Positions 32,170 to 44,660 of a DNA stretch of 64,000 nucleotides are shown piece after piece. Location of the stretch: contig JAACJP010000049.1 of NCBI GenBank assembly GCA_013368375.1, forward strand, positions 215,659 through 279,658, written 5' to 3'. Source of the stretch: Tricholomella constricta. Its lineage: Eukaryota; Basidiomycota; Agaricomycetes; Agaricales; Lyophyllaceae. A program made the position numbers and the translations under genes. Positions within the stretch are counted from its first letter, which is position 1; each line of letters begins with the position of its first letter. Under the pieces are notes generated by a model. It saw nothing but the letters and a program-made list of their open reading frames with translations. It had not been told where the DNA came from and ran no database searches.

Positions 32170-32810
32170 GCCCTCTTATGCCGCCATCATTGATGCGGGC
32201 TCATCGTCCTCACAATTACTTATCTATCAATGGAGATCTATCGTCACTCTCGAAGAGCCGCTGGCCCTCCGCACGTCGTCCTTACCACTGCAAAGGAGAG
32301 GAAGTCCGCTGAGGCCTCCGGAGGTACGTACATCTCGCCACTCTCTCTCGAGTCACAAGACGTCTACTGACTCCGCCGAATAAACAGACAGGAATACGCA
32401 GCGAATGAAATGAGATGGTGCTTTACCTCCAGCCCATGCTCCTCGCAGGTCAAGCATTCCTGCAGACACGCAACACCACGAGCGCGCCGCTCTACCTCCT
32501 CGCAGCGGGGGGATGCGCGAGGACGTCGACGACGACGCGCAGTCCGAGATCCTCCAGGCCGCACACAGTCATGCACATCCTTCAATAACGGACGTACGAC
32601 GTGGGACGGTGGGATACGAACGCGCTCGTGATCCCCGGGCTTGTGGAGGAGTTGTGCGGGTGGGTGGCGCTGAACTATGGTCGTGGTCTGGAAGAGCAGA
32701 TCAGTGGGCTGCTTGAGCTCAGCGGGGCCTCGATGCAGACTGCGTATAAGGTTCCAGATGTGCCGGCCAAGCGGGAGCGAGCGGATTTGTTTGTGATCGG
32801 GAGAGCATAG
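32170..32810 (+). pseudogene. apyrase (GDA1/CD39 family) pseudogene
   Basis: Golgi apyrases (YND1/GDA1) hydrolyse nucleoside di- and triphosphates in the secretory lumen. Conserved blocks appear in order: YAAIIDAGSSSSQLLIYQW (apyrase region 1, DAGSS phosphate loop), APLYLLAAGG followed one frame later by MREDVDDDAQSEILQAA (region 3-like, usually YLxATAGMR), and GLVEELCGWVALNYG (region 4-like, usually EGxxGWIxxNY). A frameshift inside region 3, stops between blocks and loss of the distal regions mark it as dead. The Glu expected in region 3/4 cannot be confirmed. Confidence 0.65.
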
Positions 32811-33610
32811 GATGTATGCGCAGAGCTGAGCTGGAAGTAATCGCACGATGGTCAGGACTGGCGATTTCTCGACCTGCCTTGCCTTAGCAAAGGCTTTAAT
32901 GAAGGATGGCTTGAAGAACCGGTACTCAACCCCTTCGTATCGCGTCCTTCAGCAAGCATTTTTCTCTGTTGTGTCGAATGCTGGTACTACTATCATTTCT
33001 TCGGCAAGTGGGGCGCGTACGATCTACGCAGGGCACATCATCGGGTCCATTTAATGAGGGCGGTCACCAAGTCCTGCACCAGCACATGAGCCGAGACCCA
33101 TTGGGCTGAAGGCGAGAAGGACAAGATGATCTCTATCCACACCAAGAGTCTATGTGCTTCTCCTCGGTGTGGGTAATGACTCGGCTCCACGACAACCTTT
33201 ATGGCTAACGACGGCTTTATGTGCATGTATTCACTACTTACTGAAACAGTTGTCTAATTTTTTTTAGACCTTACATTGCGTTGTCTTACCTGCCGCTGGC
33301 CAACACCGCTGCCCCTCGGTCTGCCTGTTTACTTTGCGTCCAGTTTCAAGTCTCGCTGGCGTTGCCACACGCCCAAACCCCTGTGTTTCCAGCCTCTATG
33401 TTATCCTTGGTCCCGTTGATCTGACTTGCTCCTTTATCATTGTCCGTCCACTGCCACAACCACCCCATCGTCTACTGCTCATCCTTCTTTTGCTGACCCA
33501 CAGGCTATACAGGACACGAAGAATGTGCTGGAGTGAGAAGGAGAGGGGCAGGGGAAGGGAACGGCGGGGGAAAAGCAGTCGACTGTGTGCCCCCATTGAC
33601 ATACGCACTT
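32811..33610. other. unassigned
   Basis: A 68-codon frame at 32,848-33,054 is open, but nothing is recognised in it. There are no splice-consistent neighbours. Confidence 0.3.
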
Positions 33611-33619
33611 CCGGCATCC

Positions 33620-33960
33620 ACAATGCCGCGTCTGCATCTGTGGTGTCGCTGGGTGTGCGGACTTGCCACGGTGGGCATGGACATGGGTATCAGCTTTGGG
33701 ACCAGAGGCGAGCACACCAACTACGCTTTTTCGCTCGAGCGGTACAAGGCGGCGGTGAGGAAGGGGTAAGTGCCGACGCACCAGTATCGTCACAACACTT
33801 ACCATCACCACCCCACCATCAGCAGTAGCAGTAGGACCAGCCGGCACCAACGCCTCCACCACCACCATCGCGACCGCAGACCTCTACGCATGGACACAAT
33901 CACGTCGCCCCGGCTTCTCACAGCAGCAAGGTGCCTACTCAGTACGGCTTCCAACTTGAA
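33620..33960 (+). pseudogene. gene remnant, copy 3 of the threefold family
   Basis: MDMGISFGTRGEHTNYAFSL runs into LERYKAAVRKG and a GTAAGT donor at 33,767. It is followed by His/Gln/Pro-type sequence (accatcaccaccccaccatc, agcagtagcagtaggaccag) and aaggtgcctactcagtacgg. This is the best preserved of the three copies. The exon ending at 33,766 reads cleanly. Function is unknown. Confidence 0.45.
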
Positions 33961-35215
33961 TCGTGATCATACGCTGTCACTGAGTGCGTTGACACCTGAA
34001 CTAATCTTGCATGGTGACTTGCGGCGCACAGGGCAGATAGGGAAGAGACAAAAGTGAAGAAATATATACAGGATTATACTACACGAAAAGTAAGTGGCTG
34101 TCTACGATGGTTTAGATGTACTACTTACTACGGTTCATTGAACAGAACTAACAAACAAGGTGAGCGGCGGGACACATGGGAGCGCAGCGTCTCGAATCAG
34201 GTGGCGCATGTCAGCGTACTGAAGGACAATTGTGGCAGTTGGCAGGGGCAGAGCTGGGACATGTGTTTAGGTGTGCGGCGGAGGAGGGCCATGGCATGAT
34301 GGGGGCATCTTGTGGGCGTGCACTACATGCATAGCATGATGGACAAGGTGGGAAGGCGTCGAGAGATGTACGTCCAAGTCACCATGTTGAGGCATGATCA
34401 GTGTTATCAATGTCGAACGCTGGAGTGTGATAGTGGCACGCAGCGGATTGAGCTAGTCTGCGGCCTTCCAAGTTTGTGGACACCCGACGCACACCATAGA
34501 ATGCCATCGAGACATCCGGAGGAAAGAGAGTGACTCAGATGTATCGAAACGGGACCTAAGGCTCGACCGCCTCATCCCTCAGTGTGTCTGCTTCAACCAT
34601 GCACAACAGGATGTTGCAGATCACGAAGCAGCCTCCGTCTTTCAAGCGCAAGCGCCGCGGAAGCTCCAAAGCCCCAAAGCCCCAAAAGCGAAAGAGAGTC
34701 AAAGCCGCCACAAAGGATTCGTTGAGCAAGAGGTGGACATCGCCTCCATCGTATCGATATGCATCAGTTGAAATACCACCGCAGAGCGATTCGACGTACT
34801 TGAACGGTGGGCATTTCGATAAAGCAAGAGGTCAAGGTGCAGAAAATATTTGTTATCTGGACATAGACTTGGACTGCTTGAATGTCGAAGTTGTAGCGAA
34901 TGCACCACTGCTGTTCTGTTCCACCTATCGCCTTCAAGTCAAGGCTGCTCACGAACGTGGACGCCCTTAAATTTGTTTTCCTTCACATACACCAGTTTCG
35001 CCGAGCTAGTGCTTGCCCTTCCGTTCTTTGCTTCATCCAGGGTCAGGATCTCAACTGCGCAGTGGGCCTTCTTCACATGTTACGTGGTCAGTTGTGCATC
35101 GATGGCAACTCAAGAGATTTGATGAGAGGCCGAGAGGAAACTTGAAGTAGAAAGAGACAGATGTACTGCCGTTATGTTGCATGTGTTGGTAGTACTCATT
35201 TGTATAAATTTAATG
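33961..35215. other. unassigned, one basic open frame
   Basis: The plus-strand frame 34,584-34,970 (128 codons, MSASTMHNRMLQITKQPPSF, then Lys/Arg-rich FKRKRRGSSKAPKPQKRKRV) could be a fragment of a nuclear protein, but no neighbouring exon supports it. Confidence 0.3.
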
Positions 35216-35217
35216 AT

Positions 35218-35800
35218 GTCTTTCATGCCCCTCTCCCGGTGCATGTGCCCTTGCCCTTAGCCTGTGCACCAAGCCCCGAGCCCGAGCTCGTGCCTGTGTC
35301 CCTAAAGGCCCGAAGCCCCCATCCCGTCCCCAAAGCCTGAAGTCCCAAAGTTCCGAGCCCTTGCCCCGTGCTCCAAGCCCCAAGCCCCAAAGCCCGAAGT
35401 CCCAAAATCTCGAGCCCTTGCCCCGTGCTCTAAGCCCCAAGCGCGTACCCAAAGTCCTGAGCTTGTGCTCAAAGCCCGAAGCCCCAATCACATGTGCAGA
35501 CCCCGAAGCCCCAAAGTCCCGAGTCCTTGCCCTGTGATCTAAGCTCCAAGCGCGTACCCAAAGTCCCGAGCTTGTGCTCAAAGCCTGAAGCCCCAATCAC
35601 ACGTGCAGACCCCAAAGCCCCAAAGTCCCGGGTCCTTGCCCTGTGCTCTAAGTCCCAAACCCGTACCCGAAGCCCCGAGCTTGTGCTCAAAGCCCGAAGC
35701 CCCAATCACATGTGCAGAACCCGAAGCCCCGCAGCGTTCAGCCCATATGCCCGAAGCCCCCAGCCTGTGCCCCAAGCCTGTGCCCTGAGGATCCCGGGTT
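35218..35800 (+). repeat. GAAGCCCC minisatellite, composite repeat locus B
   Basis: Tandem units such as aaagcccgaagccccaatca and ccccgtgctctaagccccaagcgcgtacc. From 35,440 to 35,730 a longer unit of about 120 bp (gagcttgtgctcaaagcccg, aagccccaatcacatgtgca) repeats three times. It ends in gatcccgggttagtttg, the same boundary word as locus C. Confidence 0.9.
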
Positions 35801-35824
35801 AGTTTGATCCCGGGTTAGTTTGGC

Positions 35825-36215
35825 AGACATGGGTGCACCCTCACTGAGGGTGCCGTGCACATCTTGTTATATACCATTCTCCACATGTTTGGGGACATGT
35901 CCAAATTGCGGGCATGGGCACACCCTCACTGAGGGTGCCGTGTAAACATGTTCAAACAAAATACAAACTGCAGGCATGGGTGCACCCTCACTGAGGGTAC
36001 CGTGCATATCGTTCCATCTACCATTCTCCACACATTTGGGAACATGTCCAATTTGCGGGCATGGGCACACCCTCACTGAGGGTGCCATGCACACATGTCC
36101 AAATAAAATGCAAATTGCAGGCATGGGCGCACCCTCACTGAGGGCATTGTACATGCATGCCCAAATCAAATTGCGGGCATGGGTACACCCTCACTGAGGG
36201 TGCCATGAACGTCGT
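35825..36215 (+). repeat. tandem array of 19-bp palindromes, locus B
   Basis: Six copies near 35,834, 35,929, 35,990, 36,067, 36,128 (right arm damaged) and 36,185, in the same 60-95-bp repeating context (ttgcgggcatggg before, catgt(c/t)caaa after) and orientation as at loci A and C. Confidence 0.9.
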
Positions 36216-39200
36216 TCCTTCTACCGTTCTCCGTACATTTGGCAACATGTATTCTGAGCGAGTATAATAGATGGACACACATGAAATTTCCTAAGCTCAA
36301 GGGGAAAAACGTACAGCTACATATGCTGTTGGGGATTGTTGATGCTTGGTTGTCGCTGATAGACCTTTCAAATCGTCTAGCTGATGCTTTCAGGAACATG
36401 ACCTGCGACTGAACATGGTGTGTGGGAGGCGACTGGCGTATGTGACACATGGCGTACCCAGCAATTGGCGTACCCGGCGACCGATTAGAGGTTTGAGTTA
36501 GAACACTAGTATTTTGAGCAAGTACAATAAATCATGTACAACTTATTATGCCAGCGAGGCAACGTAGAATCTGATGCGCAACACGGGCAATTTGCGTGAA
36601 CGCCAGTATTCTCAGCAAGTATAATAAATTACGTACCCCTAGCGGGACATTTTTATGACGTTCCTGACGACGCAAATCCAACGCCAGTGCGGCAAAGTCA
36701 AATCAAACACAAATCCAATGCTAGCGAGGCAGTGTAGAATCTGACGGGCAGTCTGCTTTACGTACAAGCTAGTATTCTCAGCAAGGACAATAAATTATGT
36801 ACGACTAGTGGCACGTTTCGATGAGATGTCATTCAAGTGATATGTTCTAGCGAGAGCGAGGGAGGGTGTAGGAATATCTTTAGGCATACACAACAATGAC
36901 TTTCACTGCAATTGATGTAGCCGATGAGCGACAGGTCAAGGAGGTGCATACTTCTTTTGTTGTGATTCTAATGGACGGTTAGTTTGCTTGCGGGCCTGGG
37001 TGGACATTGCTGGGTGCACGTGCGCTGATCGCAATGATGCACACCAGCTATGTACGACTAGCAGCATGCTTTGATGAGACATTTTGGGGAGACATCTGAG
37101 TGATACGTTCTAGCAACGCAATAACTGACGAGTGACGGGTGAAAGCCATTGAAGTCGAGCTCTGTGGTGCGTACTTGTTTTGTTGTGATCCTGACGGTAA
37201 GTTTGCTTGCGTGGACGTTGTTGTGCATGCGTGTGCTGATCACAACGGTTGGCATTCCTTTGAAGCTCAAGAGAAAAAACGTATGGCTACGTATGCTGTT
37301 GGGGATTGTCGGTCACTGATAGACCTTTCGAACCGTCTGGCTGATGCTTTCAGGAACATGACCTGCGACTGAACGTGGTGCGTGGGAGGCGACTGGCATA
37401 CGTGACACATGGCGTACCCAGCGAGTGGCGTACCCGGCGACCGGTTAGAGGTTTGGGTTAGAGCTTCGGGTGCCTCGGTTAGAGTTTTGGGTTGGGAACG
37501 TTTCTGCTCGTGTTTCGGTTAAGGTTCGGAAACATGTTCTGCTCTGAAAAGATGGAGCAAGATGCAAGTCAAATCACACACACCGCACACAATCAATCCC
37601 GACAATGCAAATCCAACACCAGCAAGGCAACGTAAAATCTGACGGGCAATTTGCGTTAAGGTATTCTGAGCAAGTCCAATTAATTACGTACAACTTATCA
37701 TGCCAGCAAGGCAACGTAAAATCTGATGTGCAACACGGGCAGTTTGTGTGAGTGCTAGTGTTCTCAGCAAGTACAATAAATTATGTACAACTAGTCGCAT
37801 GTTTTTATGAGACGTTGTTTGAGTCTAGCGACACATTTGAGTGAGCCTTGGCCCTATGCAACAACAACAACTCTCACTGCAATCGACGTAGCCAATGAGC
37901 GACAGGTCAAGGAGGTGTGTACTCCTTTTGTTGTGATCTCGATGGACGGTTGGTTTTCTTGAGGGCATAGGCGCACCCTCACTGAGGGTGCCGTGCATAC
38001 ATGTCCAAACAAATGCAAATCAAACCAAATGCCAGCAAGGCAATGTAAAATCTAACGTGTGGTCTGTTTGTTCAATAGACTAGCCAGTATTCTGAGCGAG
38101 TATAATAGATCAAACTAGCTACGTATGACTAGCGGCAGTATAATAGATCAGACTAGCTACGTACGGAAGTTTGCTCGCAGCGAGATGCAAGTCAAATCAA
38201 ACACACTGCACACGATTGTTCCTGACAATGCAAATCCAATGCCAGCGAGGCGACATAGAATCTGATGCGCAACACGGGCAATTTGCGTGAACGCCAGTAT
38301 TCTCAGCAAGTATAATAAATTACGTACCCCTAGCGGGACATTTTTATGACGTTCCTGACGACGCAAATCCAACGCCAGTGAGGCAAAGTCAAATCAAACA
38401 CAAATCCAATGCTAGCGAGGCAGTGTAGAATCTGACGGGCAGTCTGCTTTACGTACAAGCTAGTATTCTCAGCAAGGACAATAAATTATGTACGACTAGT
38501 GGCACGTTTCGATGAGATGTCATTCAAGTGATATGTTCTAGCGAGAGCGAGGGAGGGTGTAGGAATATCTTTAGGCATACGCAACAATGACTTTCACTGC
38601 AATTGATGTAGCCGATGAGCGACAGGTCAAGGAGGTGCATACTTCTTTTGTTGTGATTCTAATGGACGGTTAGTTTGCTTGCGGGCCCGGGTGGACATTG
38701 CTGGGTGCACGTGCGCTGATCGCAATGATGCACACCAGCTACGTACGACTAGCAGCATGCTTTGATGAGACATTTTGGGGAGACATCTGAGTGATACGTT
38801 CTAGCAACGCAATAACTGACGAGTGACGGGTGAAAGCCATTGAAGTCGAGCTCTGTGGTGCGTACTTGTTTTGTTGTGATCCTGACGGTAAGTTTGCTTG
38901 CGTGGACGTTGTTGTGCATGCGTGTGCTGATCACAACGGTTGGCATTCCTTTGAAGCTCAAGAGAAAAAACGTATGGCTACGTATGCTGTTGGGGATTGT
39001 CGGTCACTGATAGACCTTTCGAACCCGTCTGGCTGATGCTTTCAGGAACATGACCTGCGACTGAACGTGGTGCGTGGGAGGCGACTGGCATACGTGACAC
39101 ATGGCGTACCCAGCGAGTGGCGTACCCGGCGACCGGTTAGAGGTTTGGGTTAGAGCTTCGGGTGCCTCGGTTAGAGTTTTGGGTTGGGAACGTTTCTGCT

Positions 39201-42200
39201 CGTGTTTCGGTTAAGGTTCGGAAACATGTTCTGCTCTGAAAAGATGGAGCAAGATGCAAGTCAAATCACACACACCGCACACAATCAATCCCGACAATGC
39301 AAATCCAACACCAGCAAGGCAACGTAAAATCTGACGGGCAATTTGCGTTAAGGTATTCTGAGCAAGTCCAATTAATTACGTACAACTTATCATGCCAGCA
39401 AGGCAACGTAAAATCTGATGTGCAACACGGGCAGTTTGTGTGAGTGCTAGTGTTCTCAGCAAGTACAATAAATTATGTACAACTAGTCGCATGTTTTTAT
39501 GAGACGTTGTTTGAGTCTAGCGACACATTTGAGTGAGCCTTGGCCCTATGCAACAACAACAACTCTCACTGCAATCGACGTAGCCAATGAGCGACAGGTC
39601 AAGGAGGTGTGTACTCCTTTTGTTGTGATCTCGATGGACGGTTGGTTTTCTTGAGGGCATAGGCGCACCCTCACTGAGGGTGCCGTGCATACATGTCCAA
39701 ACAAATGCAAATCAAACCAAATGCCAGCAAGGCAATGTAAAATCTAACGTGTGGTCTGTTTGTTCAATAGACTAGCCAGTATTCTGAGCGAGTATAATAG
39801 ATCAAACTAGCTACGTATGACTAGCGGCAGTATAATAGATCAGACTAGCTACGTACGGAAGTTTGCTCGCAGCGAGATGCAAGTCAAATCAAACACACTG
39901 CACACGATTGTTCCTGACAATGCAAATCCAATGCCAGCGAGGCGACATAGAATCTGATGCGCAACACGGGCAATTTGCGTGAACGCCAGTATTCTCAGCA
40001 AGTATAATAAATTACGTACCCCTAGCGGGACATTTTTATGACGTTCCTGACGACGCAAATCCAACGCCAGTGAGGCAAAGTCAAATCAAACACAAATCCA
40101 ATGCTAGCGAGGCAGTGTAGAATCTGACGGGCAGTCTGCTTTACGTACAAGCTAGTATTCTCAGCAAGGACAATAAATTATGTACGACTAGTGGCACGTT
40201 TCGATGAGATGTCATTCAAGTGATATGTTCTAGCGAGAGCGAGGGAGGGTGTAGGAATATCTTTAGGCATACGCAACAATGACTTTCACTGCAATTGATG
40301 TAGCCGATGAGCGACAGGTCAAGGAGGTGCATACTTCTTTTGTTGTGATTCTAATGGACGGTTAGTTTGCTTGCGGGCCCGGGTGGACATTGCTGGGTGC
40401 ACGTGCGCTGATCGCAATGATGCACACCAGCTACGTACGACTAGCAGCATGCTTTGATGAGACATTTTGGGGAGACATCTGAGTGATACGTTCTAGCAAC
40501 GCAATAACTGACGAGTGACGGGTGAAAGCCATTGAAGTCGAGCTCTGTGGTGCGTACTTGTTTTGTTGTGATCCTGACGGTAAGTTTGCTTGCGTGGACG
40601 TTGTTGTGCATGCGTGTGCTGATCACAACGGTTGGCATTCCTTTGAAGCTCAAGAGAAAAAACGTATGGCTACGTATGCTGTTGGGGATTGTCGGTCACT
40701 GATAGACCTTTCGAACCCGTCTGGCTGATGCTTTCAGGAACATGACCTGCGACTGAACGTGGTGCGTGGGAGGCGACTGGCATACGTGACACATGGCGTA
40801 CCCAGCGAGTGGCGTACCCGGCGACCGGTTAGAGGTTTGGGTTAGAGCTTCGGGTGCCTCGGTTAGAGTTTTGGGTTGGGAACGTTTCTGCTCGTGTTTC
40901 GGTTAAGGTTCGGAAACATGTTCTGCTCTGAAAAGATGGAGCAAGATGCAAGTCAAATCACACACACCGCACACAATCAATCCCGACAATGCAAATCCAA
41001 CACCAGCAAGGCAACGTAAAATCTGACGGGCAATTTGCGTTAAGGTATTCTGAGCAAGTCCAATTAATTACGTACAACTTATCATGCCAGCAAGGCAACG
41101 TAAAATCTGATGTGCAACACGGGCAGTTTGTGTGAGTGCTAGTGTTCTCAGCAAGTACAATAAATTATGTACAACTAGTCGCATGTTTTTATGAGACGTT
41201 GTTTGAGTCTAGCGACACATTTGAGTGAGCCTTGGCCCTATGCAACAACAACAACTCTCACTGCAATCGACGTAGCCAATGAGCGACAGGTCAAGGAGGT
41301 GTGTACTCCTTTTGTTGTGATCTCGATGGACGGTTGGTTTTCTTGAGGGCATAGGCGCACCCTCACTGAGGGTGCCGTGCATACATGTCCAAACAAATGC
41401 AAATCAAACCAAATGCCAGCAAGGCAATGTAAAATCTAACGTGTGGTCTGTTTGTTCAATAGACTAGCCAGTATTCTGAGCGAGTATAATAGATCAAACT
41501 AGCTACGTATGACTAGCGGCAGTATAATAGATCAGACTAGCTACGTACGGAAGTTTGCTCGCAGCGAGATGCAAGTCAAATCAAACACACTGCACACGAT
41601 TGTTCCTGACAATGCAAATCCAATGCCAGCGAGGCGACATAGAATCTGATGCGCAACACGGGCAATTTGCGTGAACGCCAGTATTCTCAGCAAGTATAAT
41701 AAATTACGTACCCCTAGCGGGACATTTTTATGACGTTCCTGACGACGCAAATCCAACGCCAGTGAGGCAAAGTCAAATCAAACACAAATCCAATGCTAGC
41801 GAGGCAGTGTAGAATCTGACGGGCAGTCTGCTTTACGTACAAGCTAGTATTCTCAGCAAGGACAATAAATTATGTACGACTAGTGGCACGTTTCGATGAG
41901 ATGTCATTCAAGTGATATGTTCTAGCGAGAGCGAGGGAGGGTGTAGGAATATCTTTAGGCATACGCAACAATGACTTTCACTGCAATTGATGTAGCCGAT
42001 GAGCGACAGGTCAAGGAGGTGCATACTTCTTTTGTTGTGATTCTAATGGACGGTTAGTTTGCTTGCGGGCCCGGGTGGACATTGCTGGGTGCACGTGCGC
42101 TGATCGCAATGATGCACACCAGCTACGTACGACTAGCAGCATGCTTTGATGAGACATTTTGGGGAGACATCTGAGTGATACGTTCTAGCAACGCAATAAC

Positions 42201-44060
42201 TGACGAGTGACGGGTGAAAGCCATTGAAGTCGAGCTCTGTGGTGCGTACTTGTTTTGTTGTGATCCTGACGGTAAGTTTGCTTGCGTGGACGTTGTTGTG
42301 CATGCGTGTGCTGATCACAACGGTTGGCATTCCTTTGAAGCTCAAGAGAAAAAACGTATGGCTACGTATGCTGTTGGGGATTGTCGGTCACTGATAGACC
42401 TTTCGAACCGTCTGGCTGATGCTTTCAGGAACATGACCTGCGACTGAACGTGGTGCGTGGGAGGCGACTGGCATACGTGACACATGGCGTACCCAGCGAG
42501 TGGCGTACCCGGCGACCGGTTAGAGGTTTGGGTTAGAGCTTCGGGTGCCTCGGTTAGAGTTTTGGGTTGGGAACGTTTCTGCTCGTGTTTCGGTTAAGGT
42601 TCGGAAACATGTTCTGCTCTGAAAAGATGGAGCAAGATGCAAGTCAAATCACACACACCGCACACAATCAATCCCGACAATGCAAATCCAACACCAGCAA
42701 GGCAACGTAAAATCTGACGGGCAATTTGCGTTAAGGTATTCTGAGCAAGTCCAATTAATTACGTACAACTTATCATGCCAGCAAGGCAACGTAAAATCTG
42801 ATGTGCAACACGGGCAGTTTGTGTGAGTGCTAGTGTTCTCAGCAAGTACAATAAATTATGTACAACTAGTCGCATGTTTTTATGAGACGTTGTTTGAGTC
42901 TAGCGACACATTTGAGTGAGCCTTGGCCCTATGCAACAACAACAACTCTCACTGCAATCGACGTAGCCAATGAGCGACAGGTCAAGGAGGTGTGTACTCC
43001 TTTTGTTGTGATCTCGATGGACGGTTGGTTTTCTTGAGGGCATAGGCGCACCCTCACTGAGGGTGCCGTGCATACATGTCCAAACAAATGCAAATCAAAC
43101 CAAATGCCAGCAAGGCAATGTAAAATCTAACGTGTGGTCTGTTTGTTCAATAGACTAGCCAGTATTCTGAGCGAGTATAATAGATCAAACTAGCTACGTA
43201 TGACTAGCGGCAGTATAATAGATCAGACTAGCTACGTACGGAAGTTTGCTCGCAGCGAGATGCAAGTCAAATCAAACACACTGCACACGATTGTTCCTGA
43301 CAATGCAAATCCAATGCCAGCGAGGCGACATAGAATCTGATGCGCAACACGGGCAATTTGCGTGAACGCCAGTATTCTCAGCAAGTATAATAAATTACGT
43401 ACCCTAGCGGGACATTTTTATGACGTTCCTGACGACGCAAATCCAACGCCAGTGAGGCAAAGTCAAATCAAACACAAATCCAATGCTAGCGAGGCAGTGT
43501 AGAATCTGACGGGCAGTCTGCTTTACGTACAAGCTAGTATTCTCAGCAAGGACAATAAATTATGTACGACTAGTGGCACGTTTCGATGAGATGTCATTCA
43601 AGTGATATGTTCTAGCGAGAGCGAGGGAGGGTGTAGGAATATCTTTAGGCATACGCAACAATGACTTTCACTGCAATTGATGTAGCCGATGAGCGACAGG
43701 TCAAGGAGGTGCATACTTCTTTTGTTGTGATTCTAATGGACGGTTAGTTTGCTTGCGGGCCGGGTGGACATTGCTGGGTGCACGTGCGCTGATCGCAATG
43801 ATGCACACCAGCTACGTACGACTAGCAGCATGCTTTGATGAGACATTTTGGGGAGACATCTGAGTGATACGTTCTAGCAACGCAATAACTGACGAGTGAC
43901 GGGTGAAAGCCATTGAAGTCGAGCTCTGTGGTGCGTACTTGTTTTGTTGTGATCCTGACGGTAAGTTTGCTTGCGTGGACGTTGTTGTGCATGCGTGTGC
44001 TGATCACAACGGTTGGCATTCCTTTGAAGCTCAAGAGAAAAAACGTATGGCTACGTATGC
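36216..44060 (+). repeat. 1692-bp tandem satellite array, locus B
   Basis: A shortened first unit (to 37,440) is followed by three full units starting at ccggttagagg 37,441, 39,133 and 40,825 and a fourth from 42,516 that is cut at 44,060 by the dispersed element. Unit length is 1,691-1,692 bp. Units are nearly identical: single-base differences include gaaccg versus gaacccg (units 2 and 3 have the extra C) and gggcctggg / gggcccggg / gggccggg. Each unit has one palindrome (37,970 and every 1.69 kb) and five or six degenerate sub-repeats of about 85 bp. Small conserved frames are by-products of the repeat. Confidence 0.95.
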
Positions 44061-44660
44061 TAGTCATTGGCGGGGCGGATAACGCCCCGTTATCCATTCA
44101 GATTTTGGACCCGATTTTTCTCGAGATTGAAACAAGCAATCTGACTCAAACCAACAGTAAAATATATACTTTTACATGTCCTCTATCGCACGCAGCAATC
44201 CGTTTAGCGAGATATGTACTCTCGGTGGTGCTATGGACCACCGAAAAGAGAGGCAAAAGCGTGGGAAAGTACACTATTGAGTGCCTTCAACGCTTCCACA
44301 TTCAAGATCATGGTATCGGAGGACGTTTCTATATACATTTGATGGAGGTCGCACTTTTTTTTACGGAAATCGGTGAAGAATTGGGTGAGCTATGAACAAT
44401 TCTTTGTGGGGGGTTCGGGCGGGTGGCTGATGTGGCTGTGCTGAATCTCCGCTCGGGGCGGTTTTCAATTTCTAAAATATTGACTACTGCTGCGTGCGCC
44501 ACAAAAATTTCTGCGTGCGCTGCGCAATTTGAATCTGCTCTCATTCTGAATTTCCTGGAGGCGGCGCGGCTGAACTGTTGAAAGGCGTCAGGGATCTTTG
44601 TGACCTGGCGCGCGGGCGCGGAAGCGCGCCTCGGCAATTGCCGGCCACCGCCCTCCAGTC
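44061..44660 (+). mobile_element. dispersed element copy 2, ending satellite array B
   Basis: Matches 24,136-24,735 throughout. The left boundary is exact: the satellite reads gctacgtatgc and then tagtcattgg begins, where other units read tgttgggg. The start hairpin is GGATAACG-CCC-CGTTATCC (44,077-44,095), with the same stem as copy 1 and a different loop. The satellite does not resume on the other side, so the insertion coincided with, or was followed by, loss of flanking DNA. Confidence 0.65.
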
